From: a virus
Strand: one strand, 5' to 3'
IMG/VR virus record: IMGVR_UViG_3300008267_000004
Span: 1 to 64,000 of that record
Length of the DNA stretch: 64,000 nt
Positions within the stretch are counted from its first letter, which is position 1. Each line of letters begins with the position of its first letter. Below are positions 14,905 to 24,109 of this stretch, in pieces. Position numbers and translations under genes: made by a program. The notes below the pieces were generated by a model that worked only from the letters and a program-made list of their open reading frames with translations, searched no databases and was not told where the DNA came from.

Positions 14905-15849
14905 TTATATACTCATTATTTTATTGATAAGAAAATAATCTGTATTTTTAATTAGTTTGGCTTTCTTTTTACACTCCAAAAATTGTTCATGAGACATCTC
15001 TCCAACATCAATATTTTCTGGGATTGGAATTTTATAAACCTCTGCATCATAATGTAGAAGATCTTTGATTAATCTGTCAGCTTTTTTCTCTGCATCGGGA
15101 TCAAGGGCAATGAATACTGCTGAATCGTTTTTAATGAGTTCACGAAAAGTACGGGAACCTTCGCGCAAGGTGCTACCAAGAATAGGGATAGCATTTTTAG
15201 CTTTGATTGCGTCAAAAACTCCTTCAACGATTGTAACATCCTGACTCCAATCTACATATAGTTCGTTAAAAATAAGATCTTTTCTGACATCTGGATTAAT
15301 GTATTTCTTCCAGTTATCTTCGTATGTTCTTCCAATATAGTAATTTACTTTACCATCCATATTAAAGGATGGAATAATTACACGACCAGCATATTCACCG
15401 GACACGGCATATCCTATTTTCCAATATAGAATATCTTCTTTTGTCAGGCCACGCTCTCTTAAATACCTACGAGCAGGTAAAGAAGATAAACTATGATCTT
15501 TATTGCAAAGAGATTGAAATTCTGGTGGTAGATCTAAAATTATTTCTGTTTCTTCTTGAACTTCTGTTTGTTCTGCAAATATTTTTTCATAATCAGAAAT
15601 TTCTATTATACCGCAAAGCTCATTCCACAACTGAACTTGACTATAATTTCCTAGCCTTTTTACAATTCTAGATAAATTAGGCGTAGACCAATCACAAACC
15701 CAGCATTTAGCTGCTCCTTTTGCGATATTAACACTTAATTTTTTCTTGTGATGACTACAAAAAGGACATTTAAAAAGGAGTTCATTACCAGAATGATAAT
15801 AATCTCCTAAAATATCTGTTAGGATTTGGATTTTTTTTGCTTCTGACAC
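14905..15849 (-). CDS. DNA primase (DnaG/T4 gp61-like, zinc ribbon plus Toprim)
   Basis: Makes RNA primers for lagging-strand synthesis. The N-terminal zinc ribbon has Cys28, Cys31, Cys49 and Cys52 (KCPFCSHHK ... KCWVCDW). A catalytic core follows with a YIGRTYEDNWKKY segment. The Toprim domain shows Glu209 (VTIVEGVFDA) and the Asp250-x-Asp252 pair (FIALDPDAEKKADR). The zinc ribbon, core and Toprim fold are all present in 314 residues, and no helicase domain is attached. The likely start is GTG at 15849, inside the end of the RuvC gene (31-base overlap); no suitable ATG precedes the zinc ribbon. A helicase partner is not in this window. Confidence 0.92.
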   Translation of the reverse strand: MSEAKKIQILTDILGDYYHSGNELLFKCPFCSHHKKKLSVNIAKGAAKCWVCDWSTPNLSRIVKRLGNYSQVQLWNELCGIIEISDYEKIFAEQTEVQEETEIILDLPPEFQSLCNKDHSLSSLPARRYLRERGLTKEDILYWKIGYAVSGEYAGRVIIPSFNMDGKVNYYIGRTYEDNWKKYINPDVRKDLIFNELYVDWSQDVTIVEGVFDAIKAKNAIPILGSTLREGSRTFRELIKNDSAVFIALDPDAEKKADRLIKDLLHYDAEVYKIPIPENIDVGEMSHEQFLECKKKAKLIKNTDYFLINKIMSI

Positions 15850-16358
15850 AACAAGTACCCTGCTTTCGCTATTACATACGAATCTGCTCTATCGTATGTT
15901 CCCTTTTTTGGGTTGTTGTGAGCAGTATACTCGACTTTAAACGTCGGCTCAAGCCCTAAAATATGCGCTAAAACAATTTCTTTTGCGTTGGCACCCTTCT
16001 CAATTTTAATGCCTAAAGCTTTTCTTGCTGTCGAAGCGCCGATATATTCTGGCTCAAATCCAAAAACTTCGCAACAAATCCAAGACACTATACCATTAAA
16101 TTTTCCGAGTGTCAAGATAACTTGCGCGCTAGATAATCCTGGTCGGAAGGCGTTGAGACTTTGCTCAATATAAACATTTGTTATGTAAAATAAGTGTTTT
16201 AGTTCTGTTAATTTCTGTTTTACTTGCGCTGCTTTTTTAAAAAGTGTATCATTTTTTTTACTAGTAAGGTCTAGCATTTCGTTGTATATAACAATGCCTT
16301 CATCAGTAAGTACGGTAAGCCCGGTTATTGAAGTGCTTATATCTAATCCAAGTATCAT
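15819..16358 (-). CDS. RuvC-like Holliday-junction resolvase
   Basis: An RNase H-fold nuclease that resolves branched DNA during recombination and before packaging. At 179 residues it is the size of RuvC. It has Asp6 in the first strand (LGLDISTSITG), Glu65 (VYIEQSL) and the C-terminal acidic residues near Asp156 and Asp159 (DRADSYVIA). The TAATG overlap with the upstream gene and the overlap with primase place it in a replication/recombination block. T4 itself uses endonuclease VII instead, so this phage has a different solution. The family call is good; activity is inferred. Confidence 0.85.
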   Translation of the reverse strand: MILGLDISTSITGLTVLTDEGIVIYNEMLDLTSKKNDTLFKKAAQVKQKLTELKHLFYITNVYIEQSLNAFRPGLSSAQVILTLGKFNGIVSWICCEVFGFEPEYIGASTARKALGIKIEKGANAKEIVLAHILGLEPTFKVEYTAHNNPKKGTYDRADSYVIAKAGYLLCQKQKKSKS

Positions 16359-16651
16359 TAAACAATACTACCTGAAGTTTCTGTGTTTGTTAAGCTGGAG
16401 CTGAGTTGTGGTTTTATTGCCTCTAACATATTAACTTCTTCTTCTAATATAGAACCCCAAAGTGCTTTAGCTATATTTTTTACCTTTTCATCTTGAGAGA
16501 TAAAATTACTACCAGAAGTCAAAACATATCTAGATAAAGTTCTAGCTATTTCTTTTCCATCTTTTTTAATAATATTACTCTCTCTTACCTGAATATTGTT
16601 ATAGTTTACAATTTCAATTAAATCTATTATTTTTTCTTCAGTTAAACTCAT
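16358..16651 (-). CDS. Small protein of unknown function (97 aa)
   Basis: A 97-residue soluble protein, helical at both ends (LTEEKIIDLIEIVN; KVKNIAKALWGSILEEE), with a Ser/Thr-rich C-terminus. It lies between the fibre gene at 16652 (stop directly abutting its start) and RuvC (TAATG). No motif or family is recognised. It could be a fibre chaperone, because such small proteins often follow fibre genes, or part of the recombination block. Confidence 0.45.
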   Translation of the reverse strand: MSLTEEKIIDLIEIVNYNNIQVRESNIIKKDGKEIARTLSRYVLTSGSNFISQDEKVKNIAKALWGSILEEEVNMLEAIKPQLSSSLTNTETSGSIV

Positions 16652-17671
16652 TTAAACCTCATATGTTATTGTAAAAGCTAATCTTGACTCATCATTGAGA
16701 GTACTACTTAGCTCGGAAGCTGGTACGTTAGAGCCAAAGTCATATAAAATATCTACAGAAGTTGCGTTCTCGGCCATCAAAAGAGTATAAGGGCCACGTC
16801 CTGCTGGTCCTATAAAACCATAATAACCAACAAGTCCGGTATAAAATATTACTTCAGTAGCGGCTCTTGACGTAAAAGGAAATCCTCCTATTCGCAAATT
16901 TCCTGTTGGTTTAGTACCCCAACTCCAAATTCTTATAGAACCATGACAAGTAACAGTACGACCAATTTTAGTGTAACTTCCTAATGCGTAACCTGTATCA
17001 GTATAGGTTACACTACCAGAAACTGTAGAACCCCAAAAACCAGGCGTCCATTTTCCTTCTTCATAGTCATCTAAAACTTCTGATGTCTTGCCGGTAGCAT
17101 TTGAGAAATTTGAAAAATCAATTCCTCCTCCGTCAGAAACTACAAAATATTTTCCATATATATTTCTCCATCTTATAGTAGAATCAAATGGATCATTCAT
17201 TCCCAAATCACGCGTATGGTCTCCATCTGGTAATAAACTACTTCTAACCGTATAGGCAACTTGTAAAAACTCAGTTGTAACTAGTCCCTGATTAGTAACT
17301 TTTAAAGGCGTTGATTCAATTGTACCATCTTGATTATAACATGCTACATTATACTCCCCAGCGCCAACATAATCAAAGGAAGGAATTCCAGTATTTAATG
17401 CAGCTGGCTCCATAAACAGACCCCAGGTGCCAACACCTTGTTTATCCCCTGAATCAATTGGATTCCAATTTCTAGTTATAAGGGGACCATCATATGCGTT
17501 TAATTTTATTCCAGTACTGCTAGTTAAAATTAAATTAGAATTACTGCCGGTAATAAGTAAATTACCACTTACATACGTATCGCCATACCCAGAATTAATA
17601 TTTTGAGTTTTTTTTTCGGTTGTAAGAGTTTTGTTTCTTATCCTAGCAAACTCTGATTCTTCAACTGCCAT
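16652..17671 (-). CDS. Tail fibre / receptor-binding protein with conserved C-terminal head domain
   Basis: A 339-residue fibre. The N-terminus is a short attachment segment, then a shaft with SGN/SGS/TGS turns (YVSGNLLITGSNSN). The C-terminal domain begins LDDYEEGKWTPGFWGST and continues YTDTGYALGSYTKIGRTVTCHGSI, ending FTITYEV. This Asp-Asp-Tyr-Glu-Glu-Gly-x-Trp-Thr-Pro domain is common at the tips of phage tail fibres and spikes. It is the last of a run of three adhesin-like genes. The host receptor cannot be predicted. Confidence 0.75.
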   Translation of the reverse strand: MAVEESEFARIRNKTLTTEKKTQNINSGYGDTYVSGNLLITGSNSNLILTSSTGIKLNAYDGPLITRNWNPIDSGDKQGVGTWGLFMEPAALNTGIPSFDYVGAGEYNVACYNQDGTIESTPLKVTNQGLVTTEFLQVAYTVRSSLLPDGDHTRDLGMNDPFDSTIRWRNIYGKYFVVSDGGGIDFSNFSNATGKTSEVLDDYEEGKWTPGFWGSTVSGSVTYTDTGYALGSYTKIGRTVTCHGSIRIWSWGTKPTGNLRIGGFPFTSRAATEVIFYTGLVGYYGFIGPAGRGPYTLLMAENATSVDILYDFGSNVPASELSSTLNDESRLAFTITYEV

Positions 17672-17681
17672 AAAAAATTCC

Positions 17682-18665
17682 TTATACTAATTGATAAGAA
17701 GCTGTGTTGTAGTTTTCTGCTAATAGTTTATATTTATCAGAAGTTCCCATTGCTGGTGCGTCTAGTACAACGTGTAATTCATCATTTACAGCCCCAGATA
17801 CTTTTAATTGAACAGATAATAAATCGTTAACCCACACCCCTGACTCTAATACTGATACATCAACCATAACGTAATCTATGTCTGTAGCCGGGAATGCATT
17901 TTGAGAAAGTTTTGTCTTAGGTAATACAACAATTGCGCTTCCATTCGCGTCAAAAGAACCAGTTATTTGATGACGTAATCTACTATATCCATTAATAATT
18001 ACTTGATTATTAATACCAGCACCTAACGCGTGATCAATTGCATGAAATGCTTCATCTAAGTTAAATCTTTCTCCTACTATCTGTAAACTAGTTAAATTAG
18101 TAAAACTTGCTGAAGTATGTAGTGATGCTGTTTTATCTAAAATAATATCAGAAGAAACAGTAACTCCACCAGACCCAGAGATATTATTAATTTTTGCTTT
18201 ATTAAATTGTAGGTCTGCGAAAGTGCTTGAAGCACCATTTGCAGTTGTGTATTTAAACTGATAATCGTTGCTTGCACTATTCCATAAAAAGGAAGCTGTT
18301 TCAAAATTTCCACGGTTAATATAGAGACCGGCTTCTACTGAACTATAAGGTAATTCAGATCCACTTAATTTGTTTATAACTACAATATTATCTTTTACTT
18401 CAATAACATCTGTATTTATAATTGCTAAAGCACCACTGACTAGTAAATTACCCTTTACTTCTAGACTACCATTGATATAGCCGGAACCTGCTGACAGATG
18501 GCCGCTTCCTGAAATTGTGCTATTAGAAACAAGCGCAGATGCTGTTAATGGTAAAGATGAGCTAATGTTTGAATCACTAACTTCAAATACAATATTTGAT
18601 CCTACTTTTTTTTGTAGTAACTTTTGCGCTGATAAGTCTGTTAGCGATTTTATTTGACGGGCCAT
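17682..18665 (-). CDS. Fibre/adhesin protein with SGS-rich shaft and a shared C-terminal domain
   Basis: A 327-residue virion protein with an N-terminal beta-rich stretch containing SNSTISGSGHLSAGSG and SLEVKGNLLVSGAL. These are typical of trimeric fibre shafts. The last 110 residues, starting YSRLRHQITGSFDANGSAIV, are clearly related to the end of the next gene upstream (18682-19272). This points to a duplicated domain for assembly or receptor recognition. No enzyme motif is visible. Confidence 0.65.
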   Translation of the reverse strand: MARQIKSLTDLSAQKLLQKKVGSNIVFEVSDSNISSSLPLTASALVSNSTISGSGHLSAGSGYINGSLEVKGNLLVSGALAIINTDVIEVKDNIVVINKLSGSELPYSSVEAGLYINRGNFETASFLWNSASNDYQFKYTTANGASSTFADLQFNKAKINNISGSGGVTVSSDIILDKTASLHTSASFTNLTSLQIVGERFNLDEAFHAIDHALGAGINNQVIINGYSRLRHQITGSFDANGSAIVVLPKTKLSQNAFPATDIDYVMVDVSVLESGVWVNDLLSVQLKVSGAVNDELHVVLDAPAMGTSDKYKLLAENYNTASYQLV

Positions 18666-18681
18666 TTATTTTTCTCCAATT

Positions 18682-19272
18682 TTATACTATATTAAATAGT
18701 TCTCCATTTTCATTTACTGCTACTAATTTATACTTATAAGAGGAATTAAGTTCTGGTGCCTCTAAAATCACACAAAGCTCATCATTTCCAGAACCAGTAA
18801 TTTTTAATTCATATGCTATAATTTCGTTAACCCAAGAACTCCCAGAGAGTACTAATACATCTACTGATATATCGTTAAAGTATGGAATTGTAAAAGCACT
18901 AGATCCTAGAGAAGAAGTTGGTAAAGTAATTATTGCATTTCCATTATTATCAAAATTACCAGTAGTCTTATATCTTAATCGCTTATAAGCATTAATTAAT
19001 TTTGTATTTAATGATTGCTCTAGGCTTGAAGCTGTATAAGCAAAAGTTGCTGTTAAGGCAGTTTCTACTGAGCCTTGTAAATATGAAGCTGTAAGAGCAA
19101 AATTTGCATAAGAAGCTGTACCTAAAAAGACGCCCTTATAAGGAACAGAAGAACTTACATGACCATTAACACCGCTTGTTACTTCGAATATTAAATTATT
19201 TGTATCGTCGTATTTTAATACACTACCGTTTACTATAAGATTAGGTAATATTTTAAACGGTGCTGTTGGCAT
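18682..19272 (-). CDS. Fibre/adhesin protein, shorter paralogue of the next gene
   Basis: A 196-residue virion protein with a short N-terminal shaft (SNG/SSS turns, then Ala-rich repeats TASYANFALTASYLQGS). The C-terminal domain YKRLRYKTTGNFDNNGNAII ... NDELCVILEAPEL ... YKYKLVA is a clear paralogue of the end of 17682-18665. The start overlaps the stop of the 78-residue gene by 20 bases. Role inferred from composition and neighbours. Confidence 0.6.
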   Translation of the reverse strand: MPTAPFKILPNLIVNGSVLKYDDTNNLIFEVTSGVNGHVSSSVPYKGVFLGTASYANFALTASYLQGSVETALTATFAYTASSLEQSLNTKLINAYKRLRYKTTGNFDNNGNAIITLPTSSLGSSAFTIPYFNDISVDVLVLSGSSWVNEIIAYELKITGSGNDELCVILEAPELNSSYKYKLVAVNENGELFNIV

Positions 19273-19489
19273 CTAATTTCCTCTTTAGATCTTTATAATT
19301 TTCTAAAAATTTTTTCTGAATTCCGATAAGTCTTGTTTTTTTATTTATAATATCTATTGTTTTTAGAAGTATTTCTTTTTGTTTAAGAAGCTCTTTGACT
19401 GTGTTATCATCATCTTTAATATTTTCTAATTTCTCTTTTAATAGATAGATCCAATTAGAAATTTGAATAAAGTTAATGTTGTATTTCAT
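19253..19489 (-). CDS. Small coiled-coil protein (78 aa)
   Basis: A 78-residue Lys/Leu/Ile-rich helical protein (MKYNINFIQISNWIYLLKEK). The predicted helices carry heptads from about residue 12 to the end. The start overlaps the stop of the 56-residue gene, and the stop overlaps the next fibre gene. It may be a fibre assembly chaperone or a small tail component; no family is recognised. Confidence 0.45.
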   Translation of the reverse strand: MKYNINFIQISNWIYLLKEKLENIKDDDNTVKELLKQKEILLKTIDIINKKTRLIGIQKKFLENYKDLKRKLDANSTV

Positions 19490-19643
19490 TTATATACTCT
19501 TCGTATTTTTTACTAATATGAATAATTTTATCTATTAATATATTCTTATTTTTCCATAAAAATCTAATTTTTTCCTTATCAGCAGACATTAATTCATTTA
19601 ACAAATCGTTGTACAATTTTAATATTTCTTCTTTTTTAGTCAT
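19473..19643 (-). CDS. Small helical protein (56 aa)
   Basis: I read this ORF by eye: ATG at 19643 to TAA at 19473. The product starts MTKKEEILKLYNDLLNELMS and is Lys/Glu/Ile-rich and helical throughout. It begins one base after the stop of the gp15-like gene, which suggests translational coupling, and overlaps the start of the 78-residue gene by 17 bases. It looks like a small helical partner of that gene. Reality is supported by its fit in the tight gene order, not by a family match. Confidence 0.5.
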   Translation of the reverse strand: MTKKEEILKLYNDLLNELMSADKEKIRFLWKNKNILIDKIIHISKKYEEYINEIQH

Positions 19644-19644
19644 A

Positions 19645-20730
19645 TTAAGAAATTATTGTTACCAAATGAGAATTTACACCTATAGAAGAACCGAAGTTAA
19701 TACTTATACTGTTTAAACTAACAAAACTAACACCAGCAAAAACCATATTATAATCACCAGCAGTTTCTCTAACATTTACATACATGTCTCGACTGTTTAA
19801 ATCGTGTGTTACTGTATACGTAGAATTTATTCCATCCCCTATTAAAAATGTCTTTTTAATTACATTTCCAACCGAAACCAATTCTGGACCTAGACTTCCT
19901 GGGTTAGATACCGTTTTTCTCTTCTTTTTTGATTCATCCTCTATTATAAGATTTGATTCTTTTGGAAATTTAAATTCTACTATATTTTCTGCTGAAGTTG
20001 ACGTTGGAATATCTTGGTTTACATCATCGCCAATTAATTGACCTAAGACTTTAACTAAAATGGTTGTTTTATATTTTCTCTCTTCCTCGGCACTTATCTC
20101 AGATTCTTGGTTAAAATCTTGCTGTATAAAACATTCATATCTAAAAGATTCATGTGTAATAACGAAGTAGTTAGTGCCAGCTGTATTTGTTATGAATGGC
20201 TGTATTATTTCATTCATCTGCTGTAGGTAATTTGTTAAAACATTTATCTCATAATCTATCATCACATACACAGGTAAAAGAACTGATTTGTATGTAAAAA
20301 CCTTTTTTTTATTTTTTTTAGAAGTTATAAAACTAAGCTGTCCTACTTTTTTTTGAGTATCAGAATTTGCAAAGTTAGATGTTTTTTCTTGATTTATTTC
20401 CTGTGTGTAAACAATTCTATTATCTTTAGGTGCTAAATTTGCCTGATAAGTTCCTTTTTTGCTTGGATCTTTTGATATATTCTTTCTATCAATTGAAATA
20501 ATGGGTGGTATCAAAGATCCATAAGAATCTCTAATTTTAACATTATTTTTTATCTGGAATGCTCTTTCGGAATTTGCCCAAATTACTGGTACTTTTTTAA
20601 ATCCATCGGATGTGGTGCAAGATATATTTAATTTTTCATCAATATATCTAAAAAAAGCTTCGTCTATCGTTTCTATACTAGAACGAGGTAGTGCTTTAAT
20701 CTCTTGTTTGGATTCGTTATTATTTTCCAT
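19645..20730 (-). CDS. gp15: Tail sheath stabiliser/terminator, T4 gp15-like, with extra C-terminal domain
   Basis: The N-terminal 240 residues have the gp15 layout: an IDEAFFRYIDEKLNISC start, a KKVPVIWANSERAF strand that matches the VPITYAS segment of T4 gp15 in position, IPPIISIDR, and a helix with VMIDYEINVLTNYLQQMNEI corresponding to its sheath-contact region. T4 gp15 caps the tail and joins it to the head. This protein is longer (361 residues); the extra C-terminal part (about 285-361) holds a beta domain, FLIGDGINSTYTVTHDL. The match is by motif order only, so the call is moderate. It lies at the end of the tail operon. Confidence 0.6.
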   Translation of the reverse strand: MENNNESKQEIKALPRSSIETIDEAFFRYIDEKLNISCTTSDGFKKVPVIWANSERAFQIKNNVKIRDSYGSLIPPIISIDRKNISKDPSKKGTYQANLAPKDNRIVYTQEINQEKTSNFANSDTQKKVGQLSFITSKKNKKKVFTYKSVLLPVYVMIDYEINVLTNYLQQMNEIIQPFITNTAGTNYFVITHESFRYECFIQQDFNQESEISAEEERKYKTTILVKVLGQLIGDDVNQDIPTSTSAENIVEFKFPKESNLIIEDESKKKRKTVSNPGSLGPELVSVGNVIKKTFLIGDGINSTYTVTHDLNSRDMYVNVRETAGDYNMVFAGVSFVSLNSISINFGSSIGVNSHLVTIIS

Positions 20731-20740
20731 AGCATATTAA

Positions 20741-21949
20741 TTAGATATCAAGTTTAACTTTAAACGTATATTCTCTATCAGAATTTTTCTTTATTGGTGT
20801 AGCAAATTTTACAACGCCTAATAATTTTTTATTCTCATCAAATATAGCCATTTTTGATATAAAAGATTGTCTAGTGTAAGATCCACTAACAGAAGAAAAA
20901 GGTGTTTTAACTGTATTTTTGTATAATATAGATTTATCTTCAATATAACTATCAGAACTTGTAGTTATATATTTATCTAAACTCTCTATTCTTTGAACTG
21001 CAGTCTTATTTATACTTGTATTAAATTCATTTTTTTTGGCCGTTGCAAACATTGTTATATTTGAAATATAGTTAGTTCCCTTAAAATTTAGTCTATAACT
21101 AGAGCTTTGTATTAAAGAACCAGTTAAAAGCGATTTACCCCAGTGTACCCATCTAGGAGAATCAAGAGATATTATTTCACCAGCACTTCTGGAAATATAG
21201 GAATATCTATCAACACAAGAAGAAGAAATATTCCAACTTCCACTTAACAATATAAGACCCTCGTCATAAAGAACAACACCAGCAGAAGAACCACTAACAG
21301 TTTCATCCGTTCCAGAAGGAAATGTTTGTATCAATTCCCCGTTGTATCTTAAATCCTCTAATCTTCCTACTAAATTACCAGTTATATAAAAATCTAAACT
21401 AACACTTCCTCTTTTTATTGTCGAAGAATAAAAAACAGATGGGATATTTATAATTGTAACATCCTTGTTTTCATAATTTGAGTAATCATAAAATGGAGAA
21501 ACTGATTCATACCAATTTAATGAATTTCTTAAGGAATTTAAATAAAAACTAGAAGCTTTACCGGTTTTAGATGTTAGATCATTGTAATATAAATCATTGC
21601 TAGATGTAATACAAATTACATTTATTGAAGAGGTAAGAAGACCAGAAGAATTTTTTGTTGTAACCGTATTTACTCCGTATCTCTCTAAACTTGATAAATT
21701 CTTAGGAACAAGAGGAGAAACAGAATCATTAACGGGGCTAAATTCATATATTCTTCTATATGAACTAGCCCCACTTAAATTAAAATTTGTAGAAGCAACT
21801 AAGTTAGAATTATTAGAATTATTTGGATCTATTTGTGCTATATTTTGAATATAAACAGTACCAGAAGAATTAATAAATAATAAATTCTCTGGATATGCTT
21901 TTATTGTATTCCTTAATATTTCACCTGGTCCAAATTTTTTATAATTCAT
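20741..21949 (-). CDS. Tail/baseplate virion protein, paralogue of the next gene upstream
   Basis: A 402-residue beta-rich protein full of Ser, Asn, Tyr and SGS turns. The C-terminal stretch (MAIFDENKKLLGVVKFATP ... KVKLDI) matches the end of 21951-23102 (LYSPENELMAVAKLSQP ... RVRLDY). Both also share a central VVLYDEGLILLSG-type hairpin and a KRGSVSLDF-type strand. No enzymatic motif is visible. The position between baseplate genes and gp15-like points to a tail structural role. I recognise no named family. Confidence 0.55.
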   Translation of the reverse strand: MNYKKFGPGEILRNTIKAYPENLLFINSSGTVYIQNIAQIDPNNSNNSNLVASTNFNLSGASSYRRIYEFSPVNDSVSPLVPKNLSSLERYGVNTVTTKNSSGLLTSSINVICITSSNDLYYNDLTSKTGKASSFYLNSLRNSLNWYESVSPFYDYSNYENKDVTIINIPSVFYSSTIKRGSVSLDFYITGNLVGRLEDLRYNGELIQTFPSGTDETVSGSSAGVVLYDEGLILLSGSWNISSSCVDRYSYISRSAGEIISLDSPRWVHWGKSLLTGSLIQSSSYRLNFKGTNYISNITMFATAKKNEFNTSINKTAVQRIESLDKYITTSSDSYIEDKSILYKNTVKTPFSSVSGSYTRQSFISKMAIFDENKKLLGVVKFATPIKKNSDREYTFKVKLDI

Positions 21950-21950
21950 A

Positions 21951-23102
21951 TTAATAATCCAATCTAACTCTCAATATCATAGATTGTTCTTCAGTCTTCT
22001 TCAAAGGTTGAGATAATTTTGCTACTGCCATAAGTTCATTTTCAGGAGAATATAATCCAACAGAAGTTATATAACTTACTGGAGGGTTACTTGCCACTCC
22101 TCCCTTCACCAAAATACTGCTTCCCGAGGTATAAGTTGGATTTGTGCTGTAATTAAATTCATTATTATTTATTCTTGCAAAATATATCGTTGAGTTTAAC
22201 TCAGTTGTATTTTGAAACTGAATATTATGAATTCTTCTTCTGAGTGCTTGCGACATTTCATCTAAAGATCCTGTACCAGCTAATGTTTGAATGTTTGTAT
22301 AACTTGTTCCATTTGCAACCATAGTAGTTGCAGTAGTTAATTGTCCATTTGTGTTGCCTGACATATTCATGTTTGAAGTATTAGAAGTTAAATAAGCTGC
22401 AAAAATATCACTATTCAAGTAAACAACGCCTGCTTGATAAAATATCAAACCAACTTTAGGATCCAGCTGGCTATTATTATAGGCGACTCTTCCACCAGCA
22501 GCGGATTCAGATAGGAAAAGTATTCCATAATCACCGGCTGGTGAGTTCGTTAGATATCCAGGCGGATTAAATGCACCGCTGATATCAGTAATAGTACCAG
22601 TTAAGCTTTGTCTAGAGGCATCAGATGAACTTAACATAAGCGTCATTCTAAAGCTACCTTTTTTAATCTCATCTTTAACTAAGAGTCTAGAAAAGGTTAA
22701 AAAGTAACCATTGTGTGTTCTAGCAGCCCCAGATTCAGAAATGCCTTCTTCATCAAAATAATTGATAGAACCAGTTATATCGTATCCTACAAGTACTTTA
22801 GCCATCTGATTATATATACTTAATTTTTTAGATCTTTGATTCGTTGTAGAATAGCGGTTTAAAAAAGATCCACTAGAAATTCCGAATGTTATATCAAATA
22901 ATTGATTTGCAGAGGAGCTTAAATAAGGATAATCATAGACAGTGGAAAACATTCCGTGGGAATAATATTGCACGTTTCCTTCGCCAGCACTAGAAGAATA
23001 AGTGCCGGATAATATTGTTCCGGTTAAAGGAATTTGTTCATATAGTAAGGTTCTACTATTTGCTATATCTTCCGGTGTTAGAGTTTTAAAAGTTGTCGCC
23101 AT
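21951..23102 (-). CDS. Tail/baseplate virion protein, paralogue of the next gene downstream
   Basis: A 383-residue beta-rich protein starting MATTFKTLTPEDIANSRTLL. It shares its C-terminal segment and a central strand pair with 20741-21949, so the two arose by tandem duplication. A helix with MSQALRRRIHNIQF stands out in the C-terminal third. It may form a heteromeric ring or collar with its paralogue. Function is otherwise unknown. Confidence 0.55.
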   Translation of the reverse strand: MATTFKTLTPEDIANSRTLLYEQIPLTGTILSGTYSSSAGEGNVQYYSHGMFSTVYDYPYLSSSANQLFDITFGISSGSFLNRYSTTNQRSKKLSIYNQMAKVLVGYDITGSINYFDEEGISESGAARTHNGYFLTFSRLLVKDEIKKGSFRMTLMLSSSDASRQSLTGTITDISGAFNPPGYLTNSPAGDYGILFLSESAAGGRVAYNNSQLDPKVGLIFYQAGVVYLNSDIFAAYLTSNTSNMNMSGNTNGQLTTATTMVANGTSYTNIQTLAGTGSLDEMSQALRRRIHNIQFQNTTELNSTIYFARINNNEFNYSTNPTYTSGSSILVKGGVASNPPVSYITSVGLYSPENELMAVAKLSQPLKKTEEQSMILRVRLDY

Positions 23103-23118
23103 TTTTTAGTCCTTTAAA

Positions 23119-24051
23119 TTAGGTTGTATATTTAACAAAAGCAATAGGAATTACAACAGAATATCCGGTTGTAGCACCAGTGATTGTAACTTGTGAAGGA
23201 ATATAACGTAAAGTACCAGTAGAAGGTGATCTTGTTCCTGTATATAATCTTCCTAGCGAATCAAAAAAATATGTGCTAGCTTTTGTTGATGTGCTTGCTT
23301 CGATTCCAAAATGAAGCATAGTCCCTCTAGGTCCGTTTATAACTTCACCAGTAGAAGAATTTGATGTATTTAAAAAGCTGTTTGGATTATCAGAAACCAT
23401 TGAAGGATCAGTTCCAAGAGAAACAAAATAACTAGCAATATCATCATCATCTATATAAGAAGGAGAAATTGCTTTATTGTTTGAATCAGTTATAGTTCCA
23501 AATCTATTATCAATTTCAATAATATATTGAGTTTCCTTAAGTTCAGGAGGCAAAACATTTACAGCGTTAGTATCTAATCCTTGATCTACTCTAATAATTG
23601 GACTCCCAGCTGTGGTAAATCCTCTAAGGACGCCAGTTAATCTAGCACTTGCAAATGTTGTAGTAGTTGCGGTAAGATAAGTTTCAGTAGCTGAATCGAC
23701 AGCCACTAAATAACCATTTACAATCATTTTATTTGTATAATCTCTATTATTTTTATTATTTACTTTTACAGTTGGAAGATATAAAAGATTTTTTAAGTTA
23801 ATAGAAACTAATTTGCTTTTCATAGAAGATGCATTATTTGTAAATGCTTCTAAAACAGGTGTTTGTAAAATTTGTAAATCAGTGTAAGCACTACCTGTAT
23901 TAGAAACATATAATCCATAATCTATTTCATCGTCTGCTAAAGCAAATTTTGAGATCTTAAAAGATCCATCTCCTCTAGCTAACTTCATTCTACCTGTGTC
24001 GGTAAGAACAGCATCTAAAATAATATCACCTGAATTGTTTAAAAAGCCCAT
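23119..24051 (-). CDS. Tail structural protein with LTDTGR-type N-terminal domain
   Basis: A 310-residue beta-rich virion protein. The N-terminus (ILDAVLTDTGRMKLARGDG, then FALADDEIDYG) shows a pattern I have seen in structural proteins of marine myoviruses. A divergent copy starts the gene at 28688-29581. The rest is Thr/Ser-rich beta structure. A good ribosome site (AGGGAG) precedes the ATG and a hairpin lies in its leader. Exact role unknown. Confidence 0.55.
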   Translation of the reverse strand: MGFLNNSGDIILDAVLTDTGRMKLARGDGSFKISKFALADDEIDYGLYVSNTGSAYTDLQILQTPVLEAFTNNASSMKSKLVSINLKNLLYLPTVKVNNKNNRDYTNKMIVNGYLVAVDSATETYLTATTTTFASARLTGVLRGFTTAGSPIIRVDQGLDTNAVNVLPPELKETQYIIEIDNRFGTITDSNNKAISPSYIDDDDIASYFVSLGTDPSMVSDNPNSFLNTSNSSTGEVINGPRGTMLHFGIEASTSTKASTYFFDSLGRLYTGTRSPSTGTLRYIPSQVTITGATTGYSVVIPIAFVKYTT

Positions 24052-24069
24052 TTGTGTCTCCCTGAAATG

Positions 24070-24092
24070 TAATTAGTTTCATAGACTAATTA
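24070..24092 (-). other. 8-bp hairpin in intergenic leader
   Basis: Arms 24070-24077 and 24085-24092 (TAATTAGT/ACTAATTA) pair perfectly around a 7-base loop. It lies in the 58-base gap between the 720- and 310-residue virion genes and ends about 18 bases before the ATG at 24051. It is AT-rich and fairly weak. It might act in mRNA processing; no U-run follows. Confidence 0.35.
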
Positions 24093-24109
24093 TATCTTAT
24101 TTTTAAAAT

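Noticed and set aside
20741-23102. One broken gene
   Set aside because: Each frame is full length with its own start and the two share domains in parallel, so they are paralogues and not halves.
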